A DNA stretch of 64,000 bases from Holothuria scabra (lineage: Eukaryota; Echinodermata; Holothuroidea; Aspidochirotida; Holothuriidae), in the NCBI GenBank assembly GCA_037179385.1, contig CM074184.1:10000001-10064000 (forward strand). Direction: 5' to 3'. Numbering within the stretch: the first letter of the stretch is position 1; each line of letters starts with the position of its first letter. Under the pieces are notes generated by a model. The model saw only the letters and a program-made list of their open reading frames with translations. It searched no databases and was not told where the DNA came from. Below, piece after piece: positions 1 to 13,300 of the stretch. The position numbers and the translations under genes were made by a program.

Positions 1-135
1 TTGAGTCTTGAATACTAACCCTAAAGCAATAAACTCAGATTTAGTCTGGCTGAGGATTAGTTTTAGACAGTTGTGGGAGGGACTTATTAGGTTGGGAGAA
101 TTGGAACTGCCTGGGGTGATGATTTGGCATTTAAA
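1..135 (-). mobile_element. MITE family 1 copy, cut by the window edge
   Basis: This is the end of a roughly 300-bp element that also occurs at 19469-19780, 31693-31997 and 33121-33410. Shared landmarks are a polyadenylation-like AATAAACT stretch, GTTGTGGGAGGGACTT and a terminal GGGGTGA...TTTAAA. The other copies have inverted ends of the form TTAAAGGC...TCACCCC, so this is a small TIR element. The far end lies outside the window. Confidence 0.6.
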
Positions 136-1125
136 CTGCCTACCTTTACACTGATTTAACTTGAATGATCTTTCAGAATAGTTGCCATATGTTGAAACAA
201 AACTGGAATTTTACTTAGTTTCCATTTTCTGCTTTGAAACATAACGGGGAGAATATGGAAAAATACATAAGAATAAGTTGAGTTTTGGAATTACAAACAT
301 GCAACATATCCTATCACCTACATGCAGGTGTTTTGTTCAGCTAAGTTTTTCTGTGGAAAATGTATTCATTTATAAATTGTGTCTTTAAGAATACTGTTTA
401 AGTTAAACTTTATGCAAGGGTACAGAAAACTGACAGGGGGAGCTAAAAGGATGTTAGTGGAAGACTTCTCCTGCTCCCCTTCAGTATAAGGGATGAGACA
501 CTTATTTGTCACTTCTGCATAATTGAATCATGAAGAATTTTGGATAATTTCTCTGAATTATTCTACCAAATTGCATCTGATGCCCCTCAAATATTCTTTT
601 TTTTTTTTAAGCGAGAGAGGGTTACCCCTGTATATCCCTTCCTAGCGACAGCAGTATGAAACAACAGTCAACCCCTAGTCAAGATGGAGAAATTTCATAC
701 AATTATGGCTGCAAGCCATATCAATTTTTCAGAAGGCTAAATTTTTATGTGTTTTAATTTTATAATTTATTTTTTACATCTTTTGTCCCCAAATTTCACA
801 ATAATATCATAACACCCTTTAACAATATAGTATATGATCTGCTCTAGAAAAATAGAAAAGACAGTCATTGAGGCTAATGACCATGTAGAAAAAAAAAAAA
901 AAATTGAATCAAAAGAAACAAAAAATGGATACAAAGAGGAAGAGGGGGAGAAAAGAAAACGGAACTAATTTAGCTGTAATTGTTGCGAATTTTATTCGGA
1001 GTTTACTTTGCAGAGAGAAAGTGCTCCTTTCTGAAGTCATATTCTCATACTGTGTATAAGAACATTTGCTGTAAATATGGATGGTTGGATTCAATAAAAT
1101 TTTTGTTAACCTTTGTCACCTTTAG
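136..1125. other. SPATA20 intron, no gene seen
   Basis: AT-rich intron sequence upstream of the first visible SPATA20 exon. It has poly-A and poly-T runs near 595-608 and 887-903 and no convincing exon, RNA gene or repeat family. The stretch ends with the 3' splice site TTTGTCACCTTTAG just before 1126. Confidence 0.5.
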
Positions 1126-1332
1126 TCTGGAGGATTTTATAGTGCTGAAGATGCTGATTCACTGCCTACCCATGATGCAACAGAAAAGAAGGAGGGTGCT
1201 TTTTGTGTGTGGACAGAGGATGAGATGAAAGAACTTTTAAGTGACAAAATAGAGGGCAGTGATGTATCTCTAGCAGATGTATTCTGTCGCCACTTTGATG
1301 TACAAAATGGAGGCAATGTTGCCTTTGAACAG
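1126..1332 (+). CDS. SPATA20: SPATA20 exon (first visible)
   Basis: 69 codons, phase 0 at both ends. It is bounded by TTTAG before SGGFYSAEDADS and by CAG|GTAAAA after the codons for VAFEQ. It contains the conserved EGAFCVWTEDE segment that begins the barrel domain. The next exon starts with DPHNELKNQNVL, as expected for the family. Confidence 0.95.
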
Positions 1333-4300
1333 GTAAAAAGAATTATAACTTTAGTGACAGATGTTTGTATAATTTTAACATATCATTTTTTGTCAGTGAA
1401 GAATGGTTATTAAATGAACAAAAAGTGTCTTATACATTTCTTAAGTTCTTCACGTGACTGCAATATTTTAATGTGGTCTGAAAAATGGAAACTGAGGTGC
1501 CATCCAGGTTAGTGTCAAGAAGTTGGACTTGGTCAGACTGATACTCATTTTCATTTTTCTTTGCATAACTTTGATGGTTCTGTCAGTTATTAAATACAGT
1601 GACTACTGAGAAGGATCTAGGGGTCATGATTGATATGGACTCATACTTCTTTACTTAATGCAAAGGCAAACTCAACATTAGGATTTATAATTGAGACTTA
1701 CTGATATCTTGACAAGAGCTTCTCTATATTGTTGTTTCCTTGCCGTAGGCCAAGGAATCTATGCGATGGTGATGTCGTGTGTGTGTATGTGTGTGTGTAT
1801 GTATGTGACGCTTTGCTTGTAAACACAATATATCAAGAAGGGTACATGTGACTAACCTCATATTTGGTGTGTGGGTTGGTCTTATTGAGTAGATGATCCC
1901 TATTGTTTTTGGTGGAGATCAAAGGTCATTTGGGATCACGAGAGGTCAAAAGGTCAAAACCTTGTAAACACGATATCTTGAGAACGGTACATGTGATTAT
2001 GCTCATATTTAGTGTGTGGGTTGGTAATATTGAGTAAATGATCCCTATCAATTTTCGTGGAGGTAAAAGGTCATTTGGGGTCACTAGAGGTCAATAGGTA
2101 AATTCCATAGAAATTGCTTGTAAACACGGTATCTCAAGAAGAGTAAGTGTTACTAACCTCATATTTGGTGTGTGCATTGGCCATATTGAGTAGATGATCC
2201 CTATTGCTTTTGGTGGAGATCAAAGGTCATTTGGGGTCACGAGAGGTCAAAAGGTCAAAACCTTGTAAACACGATATCTCAAGAATGGTACATGTGATTA
2301 TGCTTATGTGTGGTGTGTGGGTTGATCATATTGAGTAGATGATTCCTATAGTTTTTGGTGGAGGTCAAAGGTCATTTGGGGTCATGATAGGTCAATAGGT
2401 AAATTCCTTAGAAATTGCTTGTAAATATGTAGTGTTGAGCCGATAACCCATAGGTATTATCGGTATTGGCTGATAATGACGTTATCGGTAAGATATTGGT
2501 ATCGGCACAAATGAAGGCTGTCTCTGATAATGGCAATGGATAACAAGTATTTCATCATTTCAACAGTAAAGAGCTAAAAGTACTTGATACGCACTTAAAT
2601 AAAATACAGGCCCTTGTGTTGAACATAAAATATTCAACAAATTCATTGCAGTGAACGTACACAAACTAGATCAACTACGCCGCAAGCTTGCAGTTCGTAG
2701 TCTATAAAATATTTAGCGCAATCCCAATGTTTTTCAGTTTGGAAGCAGTTCGTAACAAACAACGCTTGCTTGTTGTGTTCTTTCAACAATTAACGTACAC
2801 ACCCATAGCAGAGTGCACGCACCGTAATGTGCAATCTATAGTCAGTTCGCTATACAAATCCGTTGTCTGTTTACGCAAGTTAAATTCTTCCGAATCCTGC
2901 GACAAATCTCAAAGGAGTTTCACTGTGTGAATTTCGCCACGTGCAGTAACAGTAACTCAATGGGGATTTCCAACACTGTGTACAACAGAGCGGCATGCTC
3001 AATGTTCATGATCGCGAATGTTCGATTGAAAGAGCTAACTCAAGAGACCAATGCCTGAGACAAAATGTACGATCTCATGAAGTATTGTAACCGCTTTTTT
3101 ACTCACATAGAAACGGGCACAGACAAACAAATGAAAAAACCCATACCGGACCGGATGAAGACATGAACTGTGAACTGTCGTAACCAGTGAACGATCAGCG
3201 CTGTGTAAGGGAGTCTTATCATTATCAGCAGTATCCATGTACAAACACATTCTCTATACTGTAGTGTGTATGTATATGCTGAGAACACCTGTGGTATAAT
3301 GTAGGTACATATGGCGCACGCAATTTTTTTTTTGTAGTAAAGCTAGGGGAATTACACTGTACAGTCCATACACATATCTATAAATGTGGCATACTGTACT
3401 TGTGGCACGGCATATATGTTATGGTATGCTGGGTTTTCCAATCCGCGCACGTTTTCCGATTCTTTTTCACGTTCCCCGCGCACAAAAAAATTTTCAGTCT
3501 GGCTGTAGGTGACGAAATGTGTTTGTTACGAAAGGGGTTTCTTGGCTGGCGCGTGTTTTACACCAAATACATCGTGATTGATTGCTTAAAACACTTCGTC
3601 AGAAATACGGAAAATTTTTCACGGAGACAAAGTAATGGAAACATGAAGACTTAGTTCAAAATTAGTAGTATTTTATGTTCAACACAATGGCCTGTATTTT
3701 ATTTAAGTGCGTGATTAGGGAAGATGTCTTTTTTTGTTATCGGTATCGGGCCGATATTAACTTTGAGTTATCTGTTATCAGCAAGTTCCGATATCTCTGT
3801 TATCGGCCTAACACTATAAACACGGTATCTCAAGAGGATCAAGTGTGACTAATCTCATATTTGGTGTGTGGGTTGGCCATATTGAGTAGATGATCCCTGT
3901 TGTTTTGGTGGAGATCAAAGGTCATTTGGGGTCACGAAAGGTCAAAACTTCGTAAACACGATATCTCCAGAACAGTACATGTAACTATGCTCATAGTTGG
4001 TATGTGGGTCAGTCACATTGAGTAGATGATCCCTATTTGTTTGTGGTGGAGGTCAAAGGTCATTTGGGGTCACGAGAGGTCAAAAGATCAAAACCTCATA
4101 AGCACGATATCTCCAGAACAGTACATGTGACTATGCTCATATTTGGTGTGTGGGTTGGTCGTATTGAGTAGATGATCCCTATTGATTTTCGTGGAGGTCA
4201 AAGGTCATTTGGGGTCAAGAGAGGTCAGTGGGTAAATTGCTCAGAAATTTCTTGTAAACACAGTAGCTCAAGACGAGTAAGTGTGACTAACGTCATATTT

Positions 4301-7300
4301 GGTTTGTGGGTTGGCCGTATTGATTAGATGATCCCTATTGTTTTTGCTGGAGATCTAAGGTCATTTGGGGTCACGACAGGTCAAAAGGTCAAAACCTTAT
4401 AAACACGATATCTCCAGAACAGTACATGTAACTATGCTCATATTTGGTATGTGGGTCAATCATATTGAGTAGATGATCCCTAACGTTTTTGGTGGAGGTC
4501 AAAGGTCATTTGGGGTCACGAGAGGTCAAAAGGTCAAAACTTCATAAACCCAATATCTCAAGAATGGTATAGGTGACTGTGCTCATATTTAGAGTGTGGA
4601 TTGGTCATATTGAATAGATGATCCCTATTGTTTTTCCCAAAGGTCAAAGTTCATTTGTCAGCATGTTCAAAGCCTGACAAGCTTTCCTGGACAGTCTTTC
4701 AAGAAAGGTGACTTGTAGGGTCCTGTAACTTTTCATGTAGATAGTACATAGTGAATACATGGTCCCAGAAGTTTTTGGTGGAGGTCAAATGTTATTTGGG
4801 TTCACAACGGGCAAGGGGGTTTTCAATGTAGGAAGATTGGATGCCTTGCATGTGTACTTTGTGGGTACATTATGAGCCCTGTTAATTGAAAAACATTGCA
4901 ATGTCAGTGTGAAAAAAGGCCTTACATTTCAGCGGCAAGGAATCACGAAGCCTTTTGGCTTTCTCATTATACAAAACCATAGTGAGCCCAGTTATTGAGT
5001 ATGGAATACCTTCCTGGACCATTCTTTACTGAAAGGAAGCCGATAAGACGAGGGCTACCAAGATTATTCATTGGTTGCTGATCTTTCTTATGAGGAAAGA
5101 CTCTATATTACACAACTTCGTACTTAGGTGTGCTGTTGTTTGAGAGGTGACATAATGTACAACTTTGTGACTGGTGTCATAATGACTACTCATGCTTCCA
5201 GTATCAGAGCCAAAGACATTTCTATGTGAGGTCATTCATTTGAGCAGCAAGTGAATTCAAGGCTAGAGCAGAACTTTTGCACTCAGAGGCTTGTCTCAAA
5301 TTACAACTCTATATCCCAAGAAGTTGTTTACTTTCCATTTCTGAAGTATTTCTAGTCCAGATTAGATGGAAATTGGATGATTTTTCCTGGTCTGGATGGT
5401 GATGATGATGTGATTATGAAATGTTGTAAGCAATTTGAGAAAACTGGACAATGAGTGCAGTGCATCTTAGGTTCCATAAACATTTTGTTAACCATGATGA
5501 CCATTGCCACCATGGTGGGGGAGAGCATGGAAGTTTCACATACTTTAGAAGAATTTGATAAGAAAGAGGATGTTATGGAATTTTGGCTTAAAGAAGAAAA
5601 TTGTAGAATATTGGTTTGATCTGTCTCTTTGACCATGCAGTGGTTAAAATAAAATGTTGCTCTTGCATTTTTATGTAGTTGTCAATGTCATGACCTGAAT
5701 GTAGAAGGTTATTTGGTCATTTTATCAGCCGTTGTAGAACATTTTATTGGTAGATGATTTCACTACATTGCTATAAAACTGACAAGTGACTATTTTATAT
5801 CAAACAGGATCCTCATAATGAATTGAAGAATCAAAATGTGTTAATAGTCAAAGGGGATTTGGATTCCACAGCCAAAAGGTATAAGATAAGCTTAGATCAA
5901 GCTCAAAGATCCATTGACAAGGCCAAGAGAATCCTCTTTGAAGCAAGGAAGAAGAGACCTTGACCACACCTTGATGATAAGATGCTAGCTTCTTGGAATG
6001 GTGAGTGTTCTGCAAAAGAAAACAATTCTTCTTTGCTTCTTAAACCTTCTTGTGGGCTGGTGTTGTGAAATTTGCCCATGGTATTTCCTGCCTGATGTAA
6101 GAGGGGACTGAAGGGAATATATCACTTGCACAGTATTTGAACTCTATTTGATATCGAACTTGAGCTGTATTGTATTTAAACTTTACCTTTTCATCTAGTT
6201 GACACTGTAATTTGTAAGTCTGTTATTAAATCTCTTCTAACTAAGTAACTATCGACATACTTCATCAGATTAGCAGAACTACATTCACAAGAAGCAAAAA
6301 AATACAAAGTTTTAAATTTATTTTGTGTGAACAAAAAGTTGATGCGCTAGTAAAAATCAATGACAAAAGTGTGTGAGTTAGAATTCATATATGTGATGTA
6401 AAAACAAAATTAATATTGAAATTGAAATCAATTTCTCAATTTTTTTAATGTAAGGGATGAAGAAAATTGCATGTAATTGATGTGTATGTTACTTCCCTTG
6501 ACCACATTGTTTTGTAGAAAATCAATGCATTGCCTGTATTGTGCTGGTCGTGTGTGTAGCCAGACCAGTGGCTGTTTTCACTCCAGTGGTCTAGTGCGAA
6601 GTGTGTTCCCATACTGTTAAAATACAATTAGTTATTGTTTCTACCAGTTGCTATGGTGACAGAGAGACTGAGATGACCCTCACTATATCAGATAAAAAGA
6701 AACACTGTCTGGTTTGACCTAGTAAGTGTCATAGTTTTCTCTCATTACTCATTACAGGTCTGATGATATCAGGGCTCTCAAAAACTGCTCAAGTACTCAA
6801 TGACAAAAGTTATTTGGAACGAGCTTTAAAGGCTGCAAATTTTGTGAAGGAGAATCTTTACAATCCTGTCACTGGTTGTTTGTTAAGGAGCTCTTATAAA
6901 GCCACAGGTGGAGGAGTAGAACAAATGTAAGATGTCCTCTCCCAACAGTGCATTTGCAATTTTGTTTGGAGTTAAGAGCTCCTCATTTTTTACAAGGCTC
7001 ATTTTATAAGTTAGGCATTAATTTAAGAGAACATTTTAAATAATTAAAATTAAAATTGTTTTATATGAATTGCAAATTGTGCACAAATGATTGTAATCTC
7101 AGATTTTTGGTTTCGATGAAAAGAGAAACCTATGCATTCATGATGGCGTGTGTGTGTATGCATGTGTGTATGTGCGTGTGGGTGTGTATGTGTGTGTATG
7201 TGTGTGTGTTTGTGACACTTTGCTTGTTTACACGATATCTTGAGAAGGGAATATCTGACAATTCTCAAACTTGGTACACAGATACCCCATACTGAGAGGA

Positions 7301-10300
7301 AGAACCCTATTGATTTTGGTGGAGGTCAAAGGTCATCTGGGGTCACAGGGGGTCAAACCCCAAAATCCTTGTTTACACGATATCTCAAGATAGGAAACTT
7401 GGAGTAATTTCAAACTTGATGCATGGATGTGTTATGATGTAAGGAAGAACCCTATCAATTTTGGTGGAGGTCAAAGGTCATCTGGGGTCACAGGGGGTCA
7501 AAACCCGAAATCTTTGTTTACACGATATCTCAAGATAGAAAACTTCGATTAATTTCAAACTTGATGCATGGATGTGTTATGATGTAAGGAAGAACCCTAT
7601 TGATTTTGGTGGAGGTCAAAGGTCATCTGGGGTCACAGGGGGTCAAAACCCGAAATCTTTGTTTACACGATATCTCAAGATAGAAAACTTCGATTAATTT
7701 CAAACTTGATGTGTTGATGCTTTATGATGTAAGGAAGAACCCTATTGATTTTGGTGGAGGTCAAAGGTCATCTGGGGTCACAGGGGGTCAAAACCCGAAA
7801 TCTTTGTTTACACGATATCTCAAGATAGAAAACTTCGATTAATTTCAAACTTGATGTGTTGATGCTTTATGATGTAAGGAAGAACCCTATTGATTTTGGT
7901 GGAGGTCAAAGGTCATTTGGGGTCACATGGGGTCAAACCCCCAAATCCTTGTTTAAATGATATCTCAAGATACGAAACTTGGAATAATTTCAAACTTGAC
8001 ATGTTGATATGTTATGATGCAAGGAAGAACCCTATAAATTTTGTTGGCAGTCAGAGGTCATTTGGGGTCACATGGGGTCAAACCCTGAAATCCTTGTTTA
8101 TACAATATCTCATGATGGGAAACTTGGATTCTTTTCAAACTTGATATGTTGATGCATTATGAGGTGAGGAAGAACCCTATCTATTTTGGTGGAGGTCAGA
8201 GGTCATTTGGGGTCACATGGGGGTCAAACCCAGAAATCCTTGTTTGCAAGATATCTCATGGCAGGAAACCTGGATCCCTTTCAAACTTGATATGTTGATG
8301 CATTATGAGGTGAGGAAGAACCCTATCTATTTTGGTGGAGGTCAGAGGTCATTTGGGGTCACATGGGGTGAAACCCCCAAATCCTTGTTTACATGATATC
8401 TTAAGATACAAAACTTGGAATAATTTCAAACTTGACATGTTGATGCGTTTTGATGCAAGGAAGAACCCCTTTAAATTTTGTTGGCGGTGAGAGGTCATTT
8501 GGGGTCACATGGGGTCAAACCCCGAAATCCTTGTTTGCAGAACATCTTATGGCAGGAAACATGGATTCATTTCAAACTTGATATGTTGATGTGTTATGAG
8601 GTGAGGAAGAACCCTACAGGTATCTGTTTTGGTGAAGGTCAAAGGTCATTTGGGGTCACATTTTGTCAAACCCTGAAATCCTTGTTTACACGACATCTCA
8701 AGGTAGGAAACATGGATTGATTTCAAACTTGATATGTTGATGTGTTATGAGGTGAGGAAGAACCCTATCTGTTCTGGTGAAGGTCAAAGGTCATTTGGGG
8801 TCACATTTTGTCAAACCCCGAAATCTTTGTTTACACGATATCTCAAGGTAGGAAATTTGGATTGATATCAAACTTGATATGTTGATGCATTATGATGTAA
8901 GGGAGAACCCTTCTGTTGTTGGTGGAGGTCAAAGGTCATCTTAGGTCACAAGGAGTCAAAGTCTGAAAATCTCCTTAATGTGATATCTCAAGTATGGAAA
9001 GTTGGATGAAGTTCTTATTTGTTATGTGGATGTGTTATGGTTAAGAGATCGTCCCCATTTCTTCTAGTGGAGGTCAAAAGTCATCTGGAGTCACCGATGG
9101 TCAAAGTCTGAAAACCTTGTTAACGTGATATCATATGTTTAGGAAGCTTGGATACATTTCCTATTTGGGAAAGTGGATGCATTATGGTCAGGAGATGGTT
9201 CCTCTTGTTTTGGGCAGAGATGAAAGGTCATTTTGGGTCTCCAGGGGTAAAAGTTGTAAACCCTTTTATATGTTATTTTTCAAGATAGCTGCCTGTTTGT
9301 CTGCCTGCCTGTATGTTGGTCTGTCTATCTATGTATTTCCTTTATGGAGGTCAAAGGTCATCTGAAATAACAAAATTATTTTTTGAACATGCTAGTGTAA
9401 CATTTGAGTGAGAAGTTTAATGGTGCATAATGGCATTATTTGAAATGAAAAATTTATGTATCATCGAAACCTCAATGCATTTTTGGTTCCTTGCGGTAGC
9501 AAAGGAACCTATGTAGTCAGGTTGGCGTGTGTGTGTGTGTATATGTGTGTGTATGGGTGTGTGTGTGTGTGTGTGTGTGTGACACTTGCTTCGGTACGCT
9601 CTAACTCAACAAGGGAAGGTTGGATGGAACTTGGATTTGGTACATAGATTCGTCATAGGGAGAAGGTGTGCCCTATCGTTTTTGGTGGAGTTCAAAGGTC
9701 ATTTGGGGTCACCAGAGGTCAAAAACTAAAAACCTTCTCAACAGGATATTTCTAGTTAGGAAACTTGGATAGATGTCATACTTGATGCGTGGATGTGTTA
9801 TGGTGTAAGGATGAAATTGGATATGTTCGGTGAAGGTCAAGGGGTCATCTGAGGTCACCAGGGGTCAAACACTGAAAAACGTTTTAACACAGTATTTTAA
9901 GGTAGAAAGGACAGATTTCAAATCAATCTGTGTTTGGTTAAGGTCAAAGGTCATCAAGGTCACTGGAGGTCAACTGCTGGAAATGTTATTTAGAAAATCT
10001 TGTAAGCTAGATAAAGATAGTTTCAATAGATTTTTTATCTCACCTGGTTTTGCATGCTTACGCACTCAAACACCTTAGAAATTTGTCCTTTTTGTTCGTT
10101 CAGTAATGATTCCTTCGGGTTATACACATATTTTGGATCATTCAAAGTTTTAAGAGGGCAACAACTGAAATCTGTAGATTTCACTGAGCACAGGTCACTC
10201 TGCATTAAACTGGTCTCTCTGCCAGTGGAAGCAATGCATGGATTCTACAATATGTCTCTTTAATACTGCTGTGCTCTGTGGGGTAACCTTATCCTCATTC

Positions 10301-13300
10301 TATTATCACACTTCATTAATCACTTGCTTTCTGCTTGACTGCTGAATAAACCCTGTTTTCTGTGTAGAGGTAGCAAACAGGACAATTGGTAGATTGTTTT
10401 AAAGTAACAGCAAGTTTTATTTGAGAGCAGGTAAAAATAACTTGTGAGAGAAATACAAGGGGTGTTTTTCATTCTCTGACCACATTGTGTATCATTTTTT
10501 GGTGATAATATCAAATTTGATTACAAGCATAAATACATATGGAAATGAGGTAGTGTCTTTGAAGGATCACCAAGCATCACAAAAGTTGAATGTCAGTAAG
10601 GCCACAGAAATTTAATCTTTGATTTCATGTAAAATTAGTACTAAAATACCCCTTGTGAAGATATTACAAACATTGAGTATGAACTTTTGTTTAGCTCTAT
10701 TTCACAGACTGGCTGTACAGTTCTCATAATATCTAGCAAGGAACCACAGTGCCCATTGGGCTCTTGTTGCATTCTGGTTTCATTTGTTTTTCAAAGAAAT
10801 TGTGATTGCTTCTAACATTGGTTGGTGTGTTGCTGCTTTTTCATATAGTTTAAATGAATCTTTTATACAAATCTTTTAAATAAATGTAGAAATAGAGGCA
10901 GTGATTTAAATAGGTTGCAATTGGATGAGTACAAATGAATTTAGGTCCCAACAACTGTAAAGCTGTAAACTTACGAGACTGTTCAACTTGGCTGTAACTT
11001 TAAGTGTACTTTACATCTAGAATTACTAAGATGTATTTTTGAGACAACAAAGCATCATAGAAGTTTATTCACCTAGTATAAATTGTGAATTGCTCAATAA
11101 TTTGTGATTTTCTTCTTGTACAACTCAATTCATCTGCTCTTTTTCCTCTTTGAAGTCAAAATATCTGTGCAACTTGCCAAATTTACTTTTTTGTTGCATA
11201 ACATGTTGCGTGGAGACAAGTGGTATAGTCACACCACCCTATAGCCATAGGACAATGATCAAATTCAGCCAAAAGGTAGGGTAGCTTTGAAAAGAAACAA
11301 ATTGAAAACAGTTTCACAAATTATCTACTTATTTCAAACTGATTATTAGCAAAATTTTAACAATCTATATGTAAGCTCAGAAATGTCCTGTAGAAATGGA
11401 ATTTGGATCATTTGGATTCAGTTCCTAAATTGTAACATTTACTTTTGTACTTATGGACATATATTATGCAAGAAACCTGCTCTGTGGAATCTGTGGACCA
11501 GACAGCAGTTTTCAGGCAGAAAGTGTGATTTTTGCAAGCTCAACCTGATTTTCTGTTCATGTATGCCTAGTTTTTGTGCAAACAAAGAGCTTCTTGGAGA
11601 AAGTTATTTGTGCATAATTAAGCTCTGTAGCTAATAATGAAATTGAGCATAATAAAGAGCTTCCTCAGTTATCAGAAGCTGCCTCTCCCGAACATTGTTT
11701 GCGAATGTGTTTTCAGTGAAATATGATAATTGATGTCAGAAAAACTGTCAAGGTCAAATAGAGTAGGGTATTGCCTCATGTAGGGTATCCTTCAAGTTTT
11801 TAAATTTTCTTTTGATAGATCTCAACCAATTGAGGGTTTTATTGATGATTATGCCTTCACTGTCTCAGCTCTGCTAGACCTCTATGAAGCTTCCTATGAC
11901 CAGACTTGGTTGGAATGGGCAGTACAACTGCAGGAGAAACAGGATGAATTATTCTGGGACTCGGAGACACATGGGTACTTCTCTGCAACTGGAAAAGATG
12001 TGTCCATTCTCCTGAGATTAAAAGAAGGTAGCAGTGTTTTGTGTCATTGATTACTTGCCAATTAGGCAAGGAATCTTTTTGATGGTGATGTTTTTAACAT
12101 GTGGAAAGGTTTTGTGGTATAACATGAATGGCATCCTGTGATGAACAATTTTTAGATAGATTTTGCTTTATGAATTGACAAATGGTTTCAGCCATGGTGG
12201 GCAAATGCCCTTGAAATTTGCAAATCAGTAGTATATGATGTGCTAAATGATGGTGGCACTCTACATTAGCAGTGTTGAACTGCCCTTCCAAGGTTTTTGC
12301 ATTGGCTGAATTAACCTGTGCTTACAAGCATACAACATGACAGGTTGGTGTAAGAGTTTGTAAGATGCACTTATGCTTAAAAGTTAGATATAATTTGTTT
12401 ACTTTGCAGTGGTTCATTTGTAAGATCTATCATGCATTAACATCCTGCTACACACATCTTTGTCCTACCAGTTCCTTAAGTGATGCGTCATGAATGTTGT
12501 CAAAATATTTTGATACCTGTCAGTTGCAAGCAACTTTGTAGGAATAACTCCTCACATCTGACTTTGATTTGTCTTCTAATTTTAGATCAGGATGGTGCTG
12601 AGCCCAGTGGTAATTCTGTAGCTGCCCTCAATCTTGTCAGGCTGTCCTGCTTTTTGAACAGGGATGACTGGAGGCAAAAAGCAGAGAAACTTTTTACAAC
12701 TTTTGCAAACCGATTGCACAAAATTCCAATGGCTCTTCCAGAAATGATCTCAGGACTTTTATTCTACCATAAAACACCACAGCAGGTAAAAGCACTGCTT
12801 TTGAACTGAAACAATGGCTGTTGAGACAGATATTACGAAACCATAAAAAATGTTATTTCAAATGTTAAAATGCCTTTTTGAAATTCTCTTAAGAGATAAG
12901 AACAACTTACTGCCAGTCTGTTGTTGCCATCAGCCCTGTTGTATGATCAGTTCTGGTACAGGGCTGCCAGACTTAGTTCATACTTAGTAGCCAAATTTTT
13001 AATCCATATTTGGCCAAATTCAAGATCTGCTCAACCTTTATGTGAAATTTTTGGTCATTGTTGATGAAATTTGGCTGGAAAACAGCCAATTGACATTGCT
13101 GCTCTAACATCACTAGCCCCCTAAAAAGTTTGTCAAAATTCTGGCAGTTTATGGAGAGGTCTTCTTTAACTGCAGAGGTGTTAAGGGTGATCGAAATAGA
13201 GTAACCAATGCATCCATCAGCCTTTTGAAGTCTCTGCAACTTTAAATTGGTAGCCTAATTTGCATAAAAATTTACATCATCATAGGTGGGATAATTAACT

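Noticed and set aside
5961..5963. Selenocysteine reading of the SPATA20 TGA
   Set aside because: The family has Lys or Arg, not Cys, at this position, and I identified no SECIS-like element in the 3' flank, so a nonsense change or error is far more likely.
7890..8720. Frames reading GQRSFGVTWGQTLKS-type repeats
   Set aside because: Translations of the AGGTCA array. The same phrase appears in every unit and is not a protein repeat.
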